DNA of 40,018 nucleotides, from the NCBI GenBank assembly GCA_029247075.1, contig JAQWLX010000086.1, positions 1-40,018 of the forward strand. The letters run 5' to 3'. Shown one piece after another: positions 1 to 8,309 of the stretch; positions within the stretch are counted from its first letter, which is position 1, and the number at the start of each line of letters is the position of its first letter. The stretch is from Halieaceae bacterium (GTDB taxonomy: Bacteria; Pseudomonadota; Gammaproteobacteria; Pseudomonadales; Halieaceae). The notes under the pieces are model-generated. The model made no database searches. It was given only the letters and a program-made list of their open reading frames with translations, and was not told the DNA's origin. The position numbers and the translations under genes are program-made.

Positions 1-302
1 TCAAAACCAAACCACCATTCGTCTGATGCGGCAGCAGCGGCGGTAGCTCGAGTATTACTTGGATGGACTTCATGAGATCCAGTTTGCACCTCACACATTA
101 CCAAAAAATCGCTATTACAAGGTCCTGGATAGGTGGTTGCTGGGATTAGTAGGCAGTCTGATGCACCGCCTTCCGCTTGCTGTGTGGACGACCCATCAAA
201 CGACCAATCTGGGGCATTTGGCTCATCGGTCACCTTTACCTTGCTCCTAAGCGATGGCTCAGGGGTATATCCATCGAGCCAAATATATTCAAATTTTTGC
301 AT
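1..302 (-). CDS. glnII: Glutamine synthetase, GlnII-like (5' part, cut by window edge)
   Basis: Glutamine synthetase makes glutamine from glutamate, ammonia and ATP in the cytoplasm. This gene is absent from the ORF track because it has no stop inside the window; I translated the reverse strand by hand. About 100 residues are visible: an N-terminus with EYIWLDGYTPEPSLRSK, then the beta-grasp signature WSFDGSSTQQAEGGASDC, then HPSNTRA and WWFGFE at the edge. The YIWLDGYTP opening and FDGSSTQQAEG are typical of the GSII (GlnII, eukaryote-like) family rather than classical GlnA (GSI). The ATG at 302 has a GGAG about 10 bases upstream. The catalytic half lies outside the window, so intactness is unknown. 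A sigma-54 promoter and NtrC-like sites lie upstream, which fits nitrogen control. The family call is secure; the exact subfamily name is less so. Confidence 0.87.
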   Translation of the reverse strand, partial: MQKFEYIWLDGYTPEPSLRSKVKVTDEPNAPDWSFDGSSTQQAEGGASDCLLIPATTYPGPCNSDFLVMCEVQTGSHEVHPSNTRATAAAAASDEWWFGF

Positions 303-359
303 TCGTTCGTTTCTCCATTTAAGTCTAACAATTATTTAATGGTTTACGTGAAGGATCAA

Positions 360-376
360 AGCAATTCCTGTGCCAA
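360..376 (-). promoter_or_regulatory. Sigma-54 (RpoN) promoter of the glutamine synthetase gene
   Basis: Read on the minus strand the sequence is TTGGCACAGGAATTGCT. It matches the RpoN consensus TGGCAC-N5-TTGC(A/T) with the strict GG to GC spacing. It points at the glutamine synthetase. The predicted transcript start is near 349, giving a leader of about 47 bases. This class of promoter needs an activator such as NtrC, and candidate sites lie upstream. Confidence 0.8.
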
Positions 377-447
377 GGAATTAATTTCAGTAACTACCTG
401 ATTTTATACACTTTATTTTCTATTCTAAGAGACGCTACAAGATAGAT

Positions 448-464
448 AGCACCAATATAGAGCA
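448..464 (-). promoter_or_regulatory. NtrC-like enhancer site A
   Basis: On the minus strand the site reads TGCTCTATATTGGTGCT, against the NtrC consensus TGCACC-N5-GGTGCA. The half-site GGTGCT is strong and the other half is degenerate. Its centre is about 107 bases upstream of the predicted sigma-54 start, a normal enhancer distance. Confidence 0.55.
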
Positions 465-468
465 TTAA

Positions 469-485
469 TGCACTTTAATAGAGCA
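469..485 (-). promoter_or_regulatory. NtrC-like enhancer site B
   Basis: On the minus strand the site reads TGCTCTATTAAAGTGCA, a second degenerate NtrC dyad. Its centre is 21 bases from site A, two helical turns, so both would face the same side of DNA, as expected for cooperative NtrC dimers. It is weaker than site A as a consensus match. Confidence 0.5.
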
Positions 486-686
486 CCCAGTTTTTCTCTA
501 ACCTAGGCATTATTTAAGTGGAGATCTTAAAGGATAACTCATTGGTCTTATAAGATTACGAAGTTTTCTGCGAGAAGCAAAATTTCACTCTACTCAGAAA
601 TTTATATTTTAGATAACCGAGTAAGTCATTTTTAAAATATTGCCATTGAATTTAAAAAACTAAACATTAGATTATTGAGGGTGTCC
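486..686. other. Intergenic stretch without a recognised gene
   Basis: This is the middle of the 454-base gap between the glutamine synthetase and dtd. It is AT-rich, and I see no ORF with coding character on either strand and no tRNA. A weak inverted repeat (ATCTTA...TAAGAT, around 525-555) has a long loop and is not convincing. It is probably regulatory spacer or decayed sequence. Confidence 0.4.
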
Positions 687-716
687 TTGCAGCGAAATCT
701 GACCTTTTGATAATCT
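687..716 (+). promoter_or_regulatory. Candidate sigma-70 promoter for dtd
   Basis: TTGCAG (687-692) and TAATCT (711-716) are 18 bases apart, about 40 bases before the dtd start. Both hexamers are partial consensus matches in AT-rich DNA, so this is only a candidate. Confidence 0.35.
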
Positions 717-756
717 GCTTCTTCAGCGATGAATATTTCAGGACGGAATATTAAAT

Positions 757-1197
757 TTGAAAGCATTATTACAAAGAGTAAAAGAAGCAAGTGTCACGAT
801 CGAAGCTGATCAACTTAGCTCGATTAACCAAGGTCTTTTGATATTGGTTGGCTTGGAAAAAGGAGATGATATAAGCATTGGAATCCGGATTCTTGAAAAA
901 ATTCTTTCGTATAGAGTTTTTAATGACGCTGATGGCCGCATGAATCTCAGTGTAAAAGATATTGCTGGAGGAGTTTTACTTGTGCCGCAGTTTACTTTGG
1001 CCGCTTCGACTGGTAGAGGTTTAAGGCCAAGTTTTTCCGATGCGATGCCTCCAGCGGAAGCACACGACTTATTTCAAGAAATGTACCAGAAGTTAAAAGA
1101 AAGGTATGAGCCAACATTGTCGGGCCGCTTTGGAGCGGATATGCGGGTGGCACTAGTCAATGATGGACCAGTTACTTTTCTGCTTGAACTACGCTAA
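757..1197 (+). CDS. dtd: D-aminoacyl-tRNA deacylase (Dtd)
   Basis: Dtd removes D-amino acids (and mischarged glycine) from tRNA and so keeps translation homochiral; it works as a cytoplasmic dimer. The 146-residue length is normal. It aligns end to end with the E. coli type: QRVKEASVTIE at the N-terminus, the catalytic-loop motif QFTLAA (usually SQFTLA, here PQFTLAA), RPSFSDAMPP, and the C-terminal NDGPVTF carrying the cis-proline that rejects L-substrates. The start is TTG, supported by AGGACGG about 10 bases upstream. The gene ends inside the 3' end of the convergent elaA. It is usually constitutive, and nothing special in its regulation is visible beyond a candidate sigma-70 promoter. Confidence 0.93.
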   Translation: MKALLQRVKEASVTIEADQLSSINQGLLILVGLEKGDDISIGIRILEKILSYRVFNDADGRMNLSVKDIAGGVLLVPQFTLAASTGRGLRPSFSDAMPPAEAHDLFQEMYQKLKERYEPTLSGRFGADMRVALVNDGPVTFLLELR

Positions 1198-1674
1198 ATT
1201 TTTAGCTGTCGGCTGTTTTGTTTGGATCATCTGTGTGTGAGGTATGTCATCTTCTAGGTATTCAGAACCTCTCACTTCGAAGCCAAATTCCTTGTAAAAA
1301 TCTATCAAGTAACTCTGGGCACTAATACGTATCATCCGGTTGGGCCACTCTAGCAGGTTGTTGTCAATTGATCTTTTGACTAGTTCACGTCCAAGCCCTG
1401 CTCCACGTTTTTCAACTGCTATCAATATCCTACCCAGAGTGCTATAGATGGAATCTTTAGAAGGAGGTAAGCCACGAGCATAGGCAATAATTTTGTTGTT
1501 TTGAATACAGGTGACATGAGAAGCAACTTGATCTAAGCCATCAAGATCTAGATAGGCGCAGTTCTGTTCAACGACAAAAACCTTCTGCCGCAATTCCAGG
1601 ATAGAATACATTAGTGACTTATCTAAATCAGAAAATTTGAACGTCTGCCACGTTAATTGATTTATGTCTATCAT
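1189..1674 (-). CDS. elaA: ElaA-family GNAT acetyltransferase
   Basis: This is a predicted acetyl-CoA-dependent N-acyltransferase whose physiological substrate is unknown in the family. The 161 residues match ElaA: LRQKVFVVEQNCAYLDLDGLD near the N-terminus is the family hallmark. RGAGLGRELV (around residue 90) is the acetyl-CoA pyrophosphate-binding loop of GNAT proteins, and FYKEFGFEVRGSEYLEDDIPH closes the fold. The ATG start has a poor Shine-Dalgarno sequence. The last 9 bases overlap the end of convergent dtd. It appears monocistronic, transcribed away from parC. Confidence 0.88.
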   Translation of the reverse strand: MIDINQLTWQTFKFSDLDKSLMYSILELRQKVFVVEQNCAYLDLDGLDQVASHVTCIQNNKIIAYARGLPPSKDSIYSTLGRILIAVEKRGAGLGRELVKRSIDNNLLEWPNRMIRISAQSYLIDFYKEFGFEVRGSEYLEDDIPHTQMIQTKQPTAKNLA

Positions 1675-1810
1675 AAAAAATTAAGAGTATCAGTATCGTC
1701 TAGCGGTTAAAAAAAGCTACCATGTCTTGTTATCATAGCTAGGAAACGATAAATACAAAAGTCATGCATGAAAAAGGCTTATAGCAGATATTTCTTGGAG
1801 TTAAGGTGAT

Positions 1811-4075
1811 ATGGATTCAGTATTGATAGGAGATGATGGTTTTGAGGAGTTGTCCCTTAAAACTTATGCTGAACGTGCCTATTTAGATTATTCAATGTAT
1901 GTGATCCTGGATCGAGCCTTGCCTCATATTAGCGATGGGCTAAAACCTGTCCAACGTAGAATTATTTATGCGATGAGTGAGCTTGGACTGAAGGCCACTG
2001 CTAAATATAAAAAGTCAGCTAGAACAGTTGGTGATGTGATTGGAAAATTCCATCCGCATGGCGATAGCGCAGCATATGAAGCCATGGTTTTAATGGCACA
2101 AGATTTTAGCTACCGTTATCCGCTTGTCGATGGACAGGGGAACTGGGGTTCCCAAGATGATCCTAAATCATTCGCTGCGATGAGATATACTGAATCTCGC
2201 CTCACGTCTTATGCGAGCATCCTTCTAGGTGAGCTGGACCAAGGCACAACGGATTGGGTACCGAATTTCGATGGCACTCTTGAGGAGCCAGAAGTCCTGC
2301 CCGCAAAGATCCCAAATATCTTACTGAATGGTGCAAGTGGAATTGCTGTGGGGATGGCGACAGACATCCCTCCCCACAACTTAAGAGAGGTTTTGCGAGC
2401 TACCATTAAATTACTCGATACACCAAGAACACCGATCGCAAGTCTTTGCGAAGATCTGATAGCCCCAGATTATCCAACAAATGCTGAAATAATTACTCCG
2501 AGAACTGAGATTCTGTCAATTTATGAATCTGGTCGAGGAACATTAAAGATGAGAGCTGTTTGGGAAGTAGAGAGTGGCGGCATCATAATTACGGCACTCC
2601 CCCATCACGTTTCCGGATCAAAGATACTGGAACAGATTGCCCAGCAGATGCAAGCCAAAAAGTTGCCGATGGTGATAGATCTGCGTGATGAATCAGATCA
2701 CGAACATCCGACTCGACTCGTGGTTGTACCACGCTCTAACAGAATAAATAGTGAAGAGCTTATGAGCCATTTGTGCGCTACCACTGACCTTGAAAAGAGT
2801 TACCGCGTTAATCTAAATATGATTGGCATTGATGGGCGACCCGCTGTTAAGTCGTTAGATCAAATATTAAAGGAGTGGATAAAGTTTCGTATAGAAACTG
2901 TTCGCCGACGTTTACGCCATCGACTTGAACAGGTGGAAACTAGGCTGCATTTGTTGGAGGGGTATTTAGTTGCCTATTTAAATATTGATGAAGTCATTAG
3001 AATTATCCGTACTGAAGATGAACCTAAACCAGTTCTAAGAAAAAAATTAAAAGTCACTGAAATACAAGCTGAGGCTATCTTAAACTTAAGACTCCGGAAT
3101 CTAGCGAAGTTAGAGGAGATAAAAATTCGCGGAGACCAAGATGATTTGTCTGCAGAGAAAGATACTCTAACGAAGTTATTAAGTAGTAAGGGAAGAATTA
3201 AGACCCTGATTAAAAAAGAACTGACTTTGTTGGGAAAGGAGTATGGTGATCAAAGACTTTCAAAAGTCGTTGATCGATCAGAATCTAAAGCTTTCAATGA
3301 GCTAGATCTCATCGCGTCTGATCCTATAACAGTTGTAGTGTCTGATCGTGGATGGATTAGATCTGCAAAAGGTCATGATATAGATCCTAGGACTCTCAGC
3401 TTTAAATCCGGTGATGCTTTCAGATTGTCATTTCGAGGGCGCAGTGATAATCCCGTCGTCATCATTGATTCCACTGGGCGAGCCTATACCTTTCCATCTC
3501 ACAATCTTCCTTCAGCAAGGGGTCAGGGTGAGCCGGTTACAGGGCGAATAAATCCACCTTCCGGCGCCACTTTTGAAGGCTTAATGATGGGCGCAGCTGA
3601 TACCCAATTTCTGGTAGCTAGTGATGCGGGCTATGGGTTCGTCGCGAATTTATCTGATTTACAAACTAAAAATCGCTCGGGAAAGACGGTTCTAATACTT
3701 CCTAACTCTTCTAAGGTTGTTCAACCTGCATTAATAAGTCAAAAAAAGGACTCCTGTGTAGTCGCCGTATCAAATGAAGGCAGAATGCTTATGTTCTCTT
3801 TGTCAGAACTGCCCGAGTTGGCAAGGGGTAAAGGGAATAAGATAATAAATATTCCGACTGCTCGTTTGAGAAATCGCGAAGAATGGATGGTTGATGTTCA
3901 GATCGTTGCCCCGGAAGATATTTTGGTAATCTTCTCGGGGAAACGCCATCTTAAGCTAAAGTTTTCTGATTTAGAGCGCTATCGAGGGGAGCGTGGTAGG
4001 CGTGGCTTAAAACTACCTAAGGGACTGCAAAAAGTTGACTCACTTCAAATCGAGCGCCATATCGAACTAATTTGA
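1811..4075 (+). CDS. parC: DNA topoisomerase IV subunit A (ParC)
   Basis: ParC is the breakage-reunion subunit of topoisomerase IV, which decatenates daughter chromosomes with ParE. The 754 residues are full length (E. coli 752). The winged-helix/tower region starts at [23 protein letters not shown]. The quinolone-resistance region reads [10 protein letters not shown], with Ser86 and Glu90 at the E. coli Ser80/Glu84 positions, so it looks quinolone-sensitive there. The catalytic tyrosine is in AAMRYTESR (Tyr126). The C-terminal third has the beta-pinwheel repeats. It is ParC rather than GyrA by length and by lack of a clear GyrA box. parE is not in the window. GGAG lies before the ATG. The stop codon directly abuts the stop of the convergent neighbour. 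Confidence 0.96.
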   Translation: MDSVLIGDDGFEELSLKTYAERAYLDYSMYVILDRALPHISDGLKPVQRRIIYAMSELGLKATAKYKKSARTVGDVIGKFHPHGDSAAYEAMVLMAQDFSYRYPLVDGQGNWGSQDDPKSFAAMRYTESRLTSYASILLGELDQGTTDWVPNFDGTLEEPEVLPAKIPNILLNGASGIAVGMATDIPPHNLREVLRATIKLLDTPRTPIASLCEDLIAPDYPTNAEIITPRTEILSIYESGRGTLKMRAVWEVESGGIIITALPHHVSGSKILEQIAQQMQAKKLPMVIDLRDESDHEHPTRLVVVPRSNRINSEELMSHLCATTDLEKSYRVNLNMIGIDGRPAVKSLDQILKEWIKFRIETVRRRLRHRLEQVETRLHLLEGYLVAYLNIDEVIRIIRTEDEPKPVLRKKLKVTEIQAEAILNLRLRNLAKLEEIKIRGDQDDLSAEKDTLTKLLSSKGRIKTLIKKELTLLGKEYGDQRLSKVVDRSESKAFNELDLIASDPITVVVSDRGWIRSAKGHDIDPRTLSFKSGDAFRLSFRGRSDNPVVIIDSTGRAYTFPSHNLPSARGQGEPVTGRINPPSGATFEGLMMGAADTQFLVASDAGYGFVANLSDLQTKNRSGKTVLILPNSSKVVQPALISQKKDSCVVAVSNEGRMLMFSLSELPELARGKGNKIINIPTARLRNREEWMVDVQIVAPEDILVIFSGKRHLKLKFSDLERYRGERGRRGLKLPKGLQKVDSLQIERHIELI

Positions 4076-5320
4076 TTAATCTAGAATTCCAATTTTGCGA
4101 ATTATCATCCAGCGCTGTCTATCAATTATATCTAATTCCGGGACATCAAAATAACCTGCTGGAAGAAAACTATTTTGATAATCACTTTCCATAGAAATTC
4201 CCAGCGTTCTTTTGGCTTCTGAATCCGCTAAAAGTTTCTCACTGAGCAGCAACTCTTCTTCACTGGAATCGCACTGCTGCTGTAGTTTATTAAGACAAGT
4301 TTGGATATGGATCTCGCCATAAATGTCTTGGCTACCTTCAGTTTCCATCTCACAAAGATCAGCAGCCATTCGAATTTGAATAGATAGATCCATCTTGTCT
4401 CGAACTTCCTGTTGAACAGATCGAATAAGTTGACCACATGAAATCGCTCTGAACGCAGCGGATAAAACATTATCCTGCTCTTCAAAGAAAATAGCTGATC
4501 CAAATAGACGGACAACTCTTGTGTCACCTGCATAAAAATCCGCCGCATAAGAAATAATCTGCCTGATAGACTCAATATGTGCGCGAAGAGATACTTGGTC
4601 TAAAGTCTGAAGATATTTCTCTAAACTATGAATATTTAGGTAAAGGATGGCGGTTTTTTTATTAATTCTATCGGCGAAGTTTGTTGTTACGGGATATTTT
4701 AGAAGATTGAGTGGAAGGCTTTCGATTTGTTTTTCTAGTTCTGCTAAAACATTATTTTCCTTGAGATGATTGCTTTCTGTAATTTCTAGCTGTTCAGCCG
4801 CATAGCGGAGCCGGCGTGTAATAAAAAGAGACAACTTCTTTTTGGCGAAAAATATTACGATACTAAAAAATACTGCAAGGCCCATTAAACTCACAACAAA
4901 TCTAAGTTGCAGAAGATCGTTACGCGAGGAGTTGATTTCGATAACTACGCTGCCTGCAAGATCTTTTCCGATCAAAATAGGAGCAGTATATTGAGGGAAG
5001 CCATCCGTGATTTCTCCAGAGCTTGCTAGAATGTTTTCCTCTATGTCATATACTAATGCGACTGTCGCCGAAGAATCGGAAATGAAAGACTGCAATGAAC
5101 CTACTAGATCAATGAGGTCGCCCGTTTCTATAGATTCAATGATTTGCTTACTCAACTGATCAGCTAATGCTTGTCCTAGAAAATCTAGATTCTCTTTCTG
5201 TAGGTATAAACTGGAAATGCTAGCAAGAAAAGTTAAGATGAGGCCGCTTAAGAGAGAAAAAACCGAGCAAGTTATAGCAAGTTGAACTTCGAGGGTTGCT
5301 TTTAAAAAACGTTTAAACAA
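4076..5320 (-). CDS. Membrane protein, Smp/AhpA-like, with degenerate cyclase-type domain
   Basis: This is a two-pass inner-membrane protein of unknown function. It has an N-terminal transmembrane helix (about 13-40), a roughly 98-residue periplasmic region, a second helix (about 139-159), a basic juxtamembrane stretch (KKKLSLFITRRLR), a helical linker, then a cytoplasmic domain from about residue 222. That domain resembles class III nucleotide cyclases in outline (AILYLNIHSLEKYL, VVRLFGSAIFFE, IYGEIHIQTCLNKL), but I do not see the metal-binding aspartates, so it is probably not catalytic. A membrane protein next to serB (Smp/YtjB in E. coli, a longer homologue in pseudomonads) is a known arrangement. 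The start is TTG with AAGGGA upstream. It is divergent from serB and its stop touches the parC stop. Confidence 0.6.
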   Translation of the reverse strand: MFKRFLKATLEVQLAITCSVFSLLSGLILTFLASISSLYLQKENLDFLGQALADQLSKQIIESIETGDLIDLVGSLQSFISDSSATVALVYDIEENILASSGEITDGFPQYTAPILIGKDLAGSVVIEINSSRNDLLQLRFVVSLMGLAVFFSIVIFFAKKKLSLFITRRLRYAAEQLEITESNHLKENNVLAELEKQIESLPLNLLKYPVTTNFADRINKKTAILYLNIHSLEKYLQTLDQVSLRAHIESIRQIISYAADFYAGDTRVVRLFGSAIFFEEQDNVLSAAFRAISCGQLIRSVQQEVRDKMDLSIQIRMAADLCEMETEGSQDIYGEIHIQTCLNKLQQQCDSSEEELLLSEKLLADSEAKRTLGISMESDYQNSFLPAGYFDVPELDIIDRQRWMIIRKIGILD

Positions 5321-5451
5321 TCTACTTGTCCCTTGGATAAAACATAAATAGCTAGAATGTAAAGCCTAAACCTACTTATATACCTAAGGCAATTAGTTTT
5401 CTGAAGTCACTTTGCAGTATAAAATCTCATTACTAAGTACGGAGAAGTCGG

Positions 5452-6687
5452 TTGAGTCAGCTTGAACTAATTACACTGTCGGGCCATGATCAGCAAGGCC
5501 TGATTTCCGGAGTGATGGATATACTTGCTAACTACGGCGCAAATATTTTGGATCTTGGGGAATCGGTTATCTACTCAACCATAATTCTGGGAATTCTAGT
5601 AGAGACTTCTGATGAAGCAGATGACGAGAAGCGACGTCAACACCTAAAGGATTTTGTGAAGGACAAAAATCTCTCGATATCTTTTTCCAGTATTGATTTT
5701 CCAAAGTATTCCAAATGGGTTAAAAGAGAAGACTCTCCCAGATTTATTGTTACCTTGCTCGCACGAAAATTGTCTGCCGAACACTTGTCTAAAGTAGCGG
5801 AAGTAATCTATAAAAACGGATTAAACATAGATGAAGTTAAGCGACTTTCAGGACGAATTTCGCTTGAGGAAGCAATAAAAAAAGAAAATAAAGTGTGCAT
5901 CGAATTTTCACTAACCGGTGAACTAGATAACTCCATGAATTTTAGGCGTAATCTTTTAAAATTAAGCCGCTCATTAGGTGTGGATTTAGCATTCCAGGAA
6001 GATAATCAGTATCGTCGCAATCGAAGGGTGGTGGTTTTTGATATGGATTCGACTTTAATTGAAACAGAAGTGATTGATGAGCTTGCTCAACTGGCCGGTG
6101 TTGGTCAGTCTGTAAAAAATATTACGGATAAGGCAATGTTAGGAGAAATTGATTTCGAAAAAAGCCTTCGAGATCGTGTCTTTTTGCTCAAAGACTTACC
6201 AGTTTCTGCACTAGAAATTGTTGCAGAAAAATTACCTATAACTGAGGGTGCTGATAACTTAATTAAAACATTACGTATGCTGGGATATAAGACAGCTATA
6301 ATTTCTGGAGGTTTTTCTTTTTTTGCAGATAAATTGAGAAATGAATTAGGTATTGATTATGTTTTCGCAAATAGGTTAGAGATATTAAATGGAAAATTAA
6401 CCGGACAAGTCGTTGGTACGATAATTGATGGTGAAGGAAAGGCGAAATTATTGAAGGAAATTTCTCTACAAGAAGGGCTTGATAGTGAGCAAGTAATAGC
6501 AGTAGGTGACGGAGCAAACGATATTGCTATGCTAAGCGCCGCCGGTCTCGGGGTCGCATTTAGAGCTAAGCCCAAAGTTATTGAAAGTGCGGAGCAATCC
6601 ATCTCTCAGGTTAGTATTGATTCTATACTTTATCTTCTCGGGATAGCCGATCGACATCATGTGGCCCACATAAAAAACAATTTTTAA
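5452..6687 (+). CDS. serB: Phosphoserine phosphatase with N-terminal ACT domains (SerB)
   Basis: SerB carries out the last step of serine synthesis, hydrolysing O-phospho-L-serine. The 411 residues comprise tandem ACT-like domains over about 1-180 (ITLSGHDQQGLISGVMDIL; FIVTLLARKLSAEHL), then a HAD hydrolase domain. The nucleophile motif is FDMDSTLIETEVIDELA (about 196-212, Asp197 and Asp199), followed by IISGGFSFFADKL and the metal site GDGANDIAML. The ACT pair probably binds an amino acid, as in Pseudomonas and mycobacterial SerB, whereas E. coli SerB has a shorter N-terminus. The start is TTG, supported by GGAG seven bases upstream. It is probably transcribed alone; efp follows 75 bases later. 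Confidence 0.94.
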   Translation: MSQLELITLSGHDQQGLISGVMDILANYGANILDLGESVIYSTIILGILVETSDEADDEKRRQHLKDFVKDKNLSISFSSIDFPKYSKWVKREDSPRFIVTLLARKLSAEHLSKVAEVIYKNGLNIDEVKRLSGRISLEEAIKKENKVCIEFSLTGELDNSMNFRRNLLKLSRSLGVDLAFQEDNQYRRNRRVVVFDMDSTLIETEVIDELAQLAGVGQSVKNITDKAMLGEIDFEKSLRDRVFLLKDLPVSALEIVAEKLPITEGADNLIKTLRMLGYKTAIISGGFSFFADKLRNELGIDYVFANRLEILNGKLTGQVVGTIIDGEGKAKLLKEISLQEGLDSEQVIAVGDGANDIAMLSAAGLGVAFRAKPKVIESAEQSISQVSIDSILYLLGIADRHHVAHIKNNF

Positions 6688-6762
6688 AATTCTTTGCTGC
6701 TGATAAATCCAAGTCTCTAGGTTATTATTAGACATTATTCTAATGCTCCGGATTTTATTTAA

Positions 6763-7335
6763 ATGGCTAATTATTCTACAAATGAATTTCGTTCAGGAAT
6801 TAAAGTGATGCTGGATGGAGATCCATGCAGTATTCTGGAAAATGAATTTGTCAAACCTGGTAAAGGTCAGGCATTCAATCGGGTTCGATTAAGGAACTTA
6901 AAGACAGGTAGAGTCTGGGAGCGTACATTCAAATCAGGTGATAGCCTGGAGTCGGCAGACGTCGTTGATCGATCAATGGAGTATTTATATAACGACGGTG
7001 AGTTTTGGTATTTCATGGAGCCAGATACTTTTGAGCAATATCAGGCTGATTTAAATGTTGTTGGTGATTCAAAAAAATGGCTTAACAAACAAGATCGATG
7101 CGAGATAACTCTTTTTAATGGAATCCCATTGTCAGTTTTACCTCCCAATTTTGTAGAGTTAGAGATTGTAGAAACAGATCCCGGTCTTAAAGGAGATACC
7201 GCGCAGGGTGGGAGTAAGCCAGCAACATTGAGTACAGGCGCTACAATAAAAGTGCCGCTATTTCTTAATCAAGGGGAAATCGTTCGTGTAGATACTCGTA
7301 CCGGAGAATATCAAAACCGAGCAGGCAAGGACTGA
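6763..7335 (+). CDS. efp: Translation elongation factor P (EF-P)
   Basis: EF-P enters the ribosomal E site and relieves stalling at consecutive prolines. The 190 residues are the standard length with three OB-like domains. The tip loop KPGKGQAF places Lys34 exactly where E. coli EF-P is beta-lysylated. The C-terminal signature ([17 protein letters not shown]...KPATLSTGA) is intact. The next gene, 4 bases downstream, is the ligase EpmA, so factor and modifier appear co-transcribed. Only a weak, distant GGA is seen before the ATG. Confidence 0.97.
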   Translation: MANYSTNEFRSGIKVMLDGDPCSILENEFVKPGKGQAFNRVRLRNLKTGRVWERTFKSGDSLESADVVDRSMEYLYNDGEFWYFMEPDTFEQYQADLNVVGDSKKWLNKQDRCEITLFNGIPLSVLPPNFVELEIVETDPGLKGDTAQGGSKPATLSTGATIKVPLFLNQGEIVRVDTRTGEYQNRAGKD

Positions 7336-7339
7336 ACTA

Positions 7340-8284
7340 TTGTCATCTTGGGAGCCCAATGCTAGCAGAAAATTGCTAGAATCCCGTGCCGCGCTTCTAA
7401 ACACAGTTCGTATTTTTTTTTCAGAGCAGGGGGTTCTAGAGGTAGAAACTCCGTTGTTAGCCAGTTCCAGTATTACTGATCCAAATATTGAAATATTCGA
7501 GATTGAATCTGAGCAAAAGAAATATTTACAGACCTCTCCAGAATATGCGATGAAGAGGCTTTTATGTGCAGACAGCGGTCCAATTTTTCAGATCGCTAAA
7601 GCCTTTAGGGATCAAGAGATTGGAAGATACCATAATCCAGAATTCTCCATTCTAGAATGGTATCGACCAGATTATGATTATCACAAGTTAATGTCAGAAG
7701 TATTTGAATTAATTAAAGTATGTCTAGGTCGTTCGAAGTATAAAAAAATTTCCTATAGAGATATATTTTGTGATCTGCTCGAAATTGATCCATTTATTGC
7801 CACTCAAGATGAATTGTTGGCAGTGGCGCGCAGATGCTTAGACGATATCAAACTTGACCTTAAGAGATCAGAGATCCTTGACTTGCTAATGGGAAATGTT
7901 CTGCAGCCGAAACTCAGTAGCGAAGGAGTCTGTTTTATCTTCGATTACCCTGAAGATCAAGCAGCTTTGGCTAGGCTTCGTAATGAAAATGGTATTGTTG
8001 TGGCAGAACGATTTGAACTCTTTATTGATGGAGTAGAGCTTGCCAACGGTTATACGGAACTTGCAAATGAATCACAGCAAAGAATGCGGTTTATTTCAGA
8101 AAATAAGCTAAGGATAGAAATTGGTAAAGAACCTCGGGCAATAGACGAAAAATTTATGTCGGCCCTAAAATCTGGGTTACCGTTCTGTAGTGGAGTGGCG
8201 GTTGGGTTGGATCGTCTCCTGATGCTTCAGGTGGGTTGTTCATCTATTGCAGAGACACTTGCATTTAGTTGGGATAATTGCTGA
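7340..8284 (+). CDS. epmA: EF-P (R)-beta-lysine ligase EpmA (GenX/PoxA)
   Basis: EpmA is a truncated class II lysyl-tRNA synthetase paralogue that attaches (R)-beta-lysine to Lys34 of EF-P. The 314 residues contain only the catalytic domain, with no N-terminal anticodon-binding OB fold, which separates it from LysS. Class II motifs are visible: FRDQEIGRYHNPEFSILEWY (motif 2) and GVAVGLDRLLML (motif 3), with NGYTELANE between. The start is TTG at 7340 with AAGGA eight bases upstream, directly after efp. EpmB (YjeK), the lysine 2,3-aminomutase that supplies beta-lysine, is not in the window. Confidence 0.94.
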   Translation: MSSWEPNASRKLLESRAALLNTVRIFFSEQGVLEVETPLLASSSITDPNIEIFEIESEQKKYLQTSPEYAMKRLLCADSGPIFQIAKAFRDQEIGRYHNPEFSILEWYRPDYDYHKLMSEVFELIKVCLGRSKYKKISYRDIFCDLLEIDPFIATQDELLAVARRCLDDIKLDLKRSEILDLLMGNVLQPKLSSEGVCFIFDYPEDQAALARLRNENGIVVAERFELFIDGVELANGYTELANESQQRMRFISENKLRIEIGKEPRAIDEKFMSALKSGLPFCSGVAVGLDRLLMLQVGCSSIAETLAFSWDNC

Positions 8285-8309
8285 TAGTGGATCTGAAAAG
8301 CAGTCTTAA

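Noticed and set aside
59-401. Three small plus-strand ORFs at the left edge
   Set aside because: They are antisense shadows over the minus-strand glutamine synthetase and its leader; their translations show no family features.
1688-1760. tRNA-like D-arm string (tcgtctagcggttaaa) between elaA and parC
   Set aside because: No T-arm GGTTCGAATCC-type sequence and no acceptor stem can be formed; it is ordinary intergenic DNA.
4228-4575. 115-residue minus-strand ORF
   Set aside because: It is another frame inside the membrane protein gene, which has the better start and recognisable domains.
5365-5395. Imperfect inverted repeat (GCCTAAACCT...ACCTAAGGC) between the membrane protein gene and serB
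   Set aside because: Only four outer base pairs are continuous; too weak to call an operator or attenuator.
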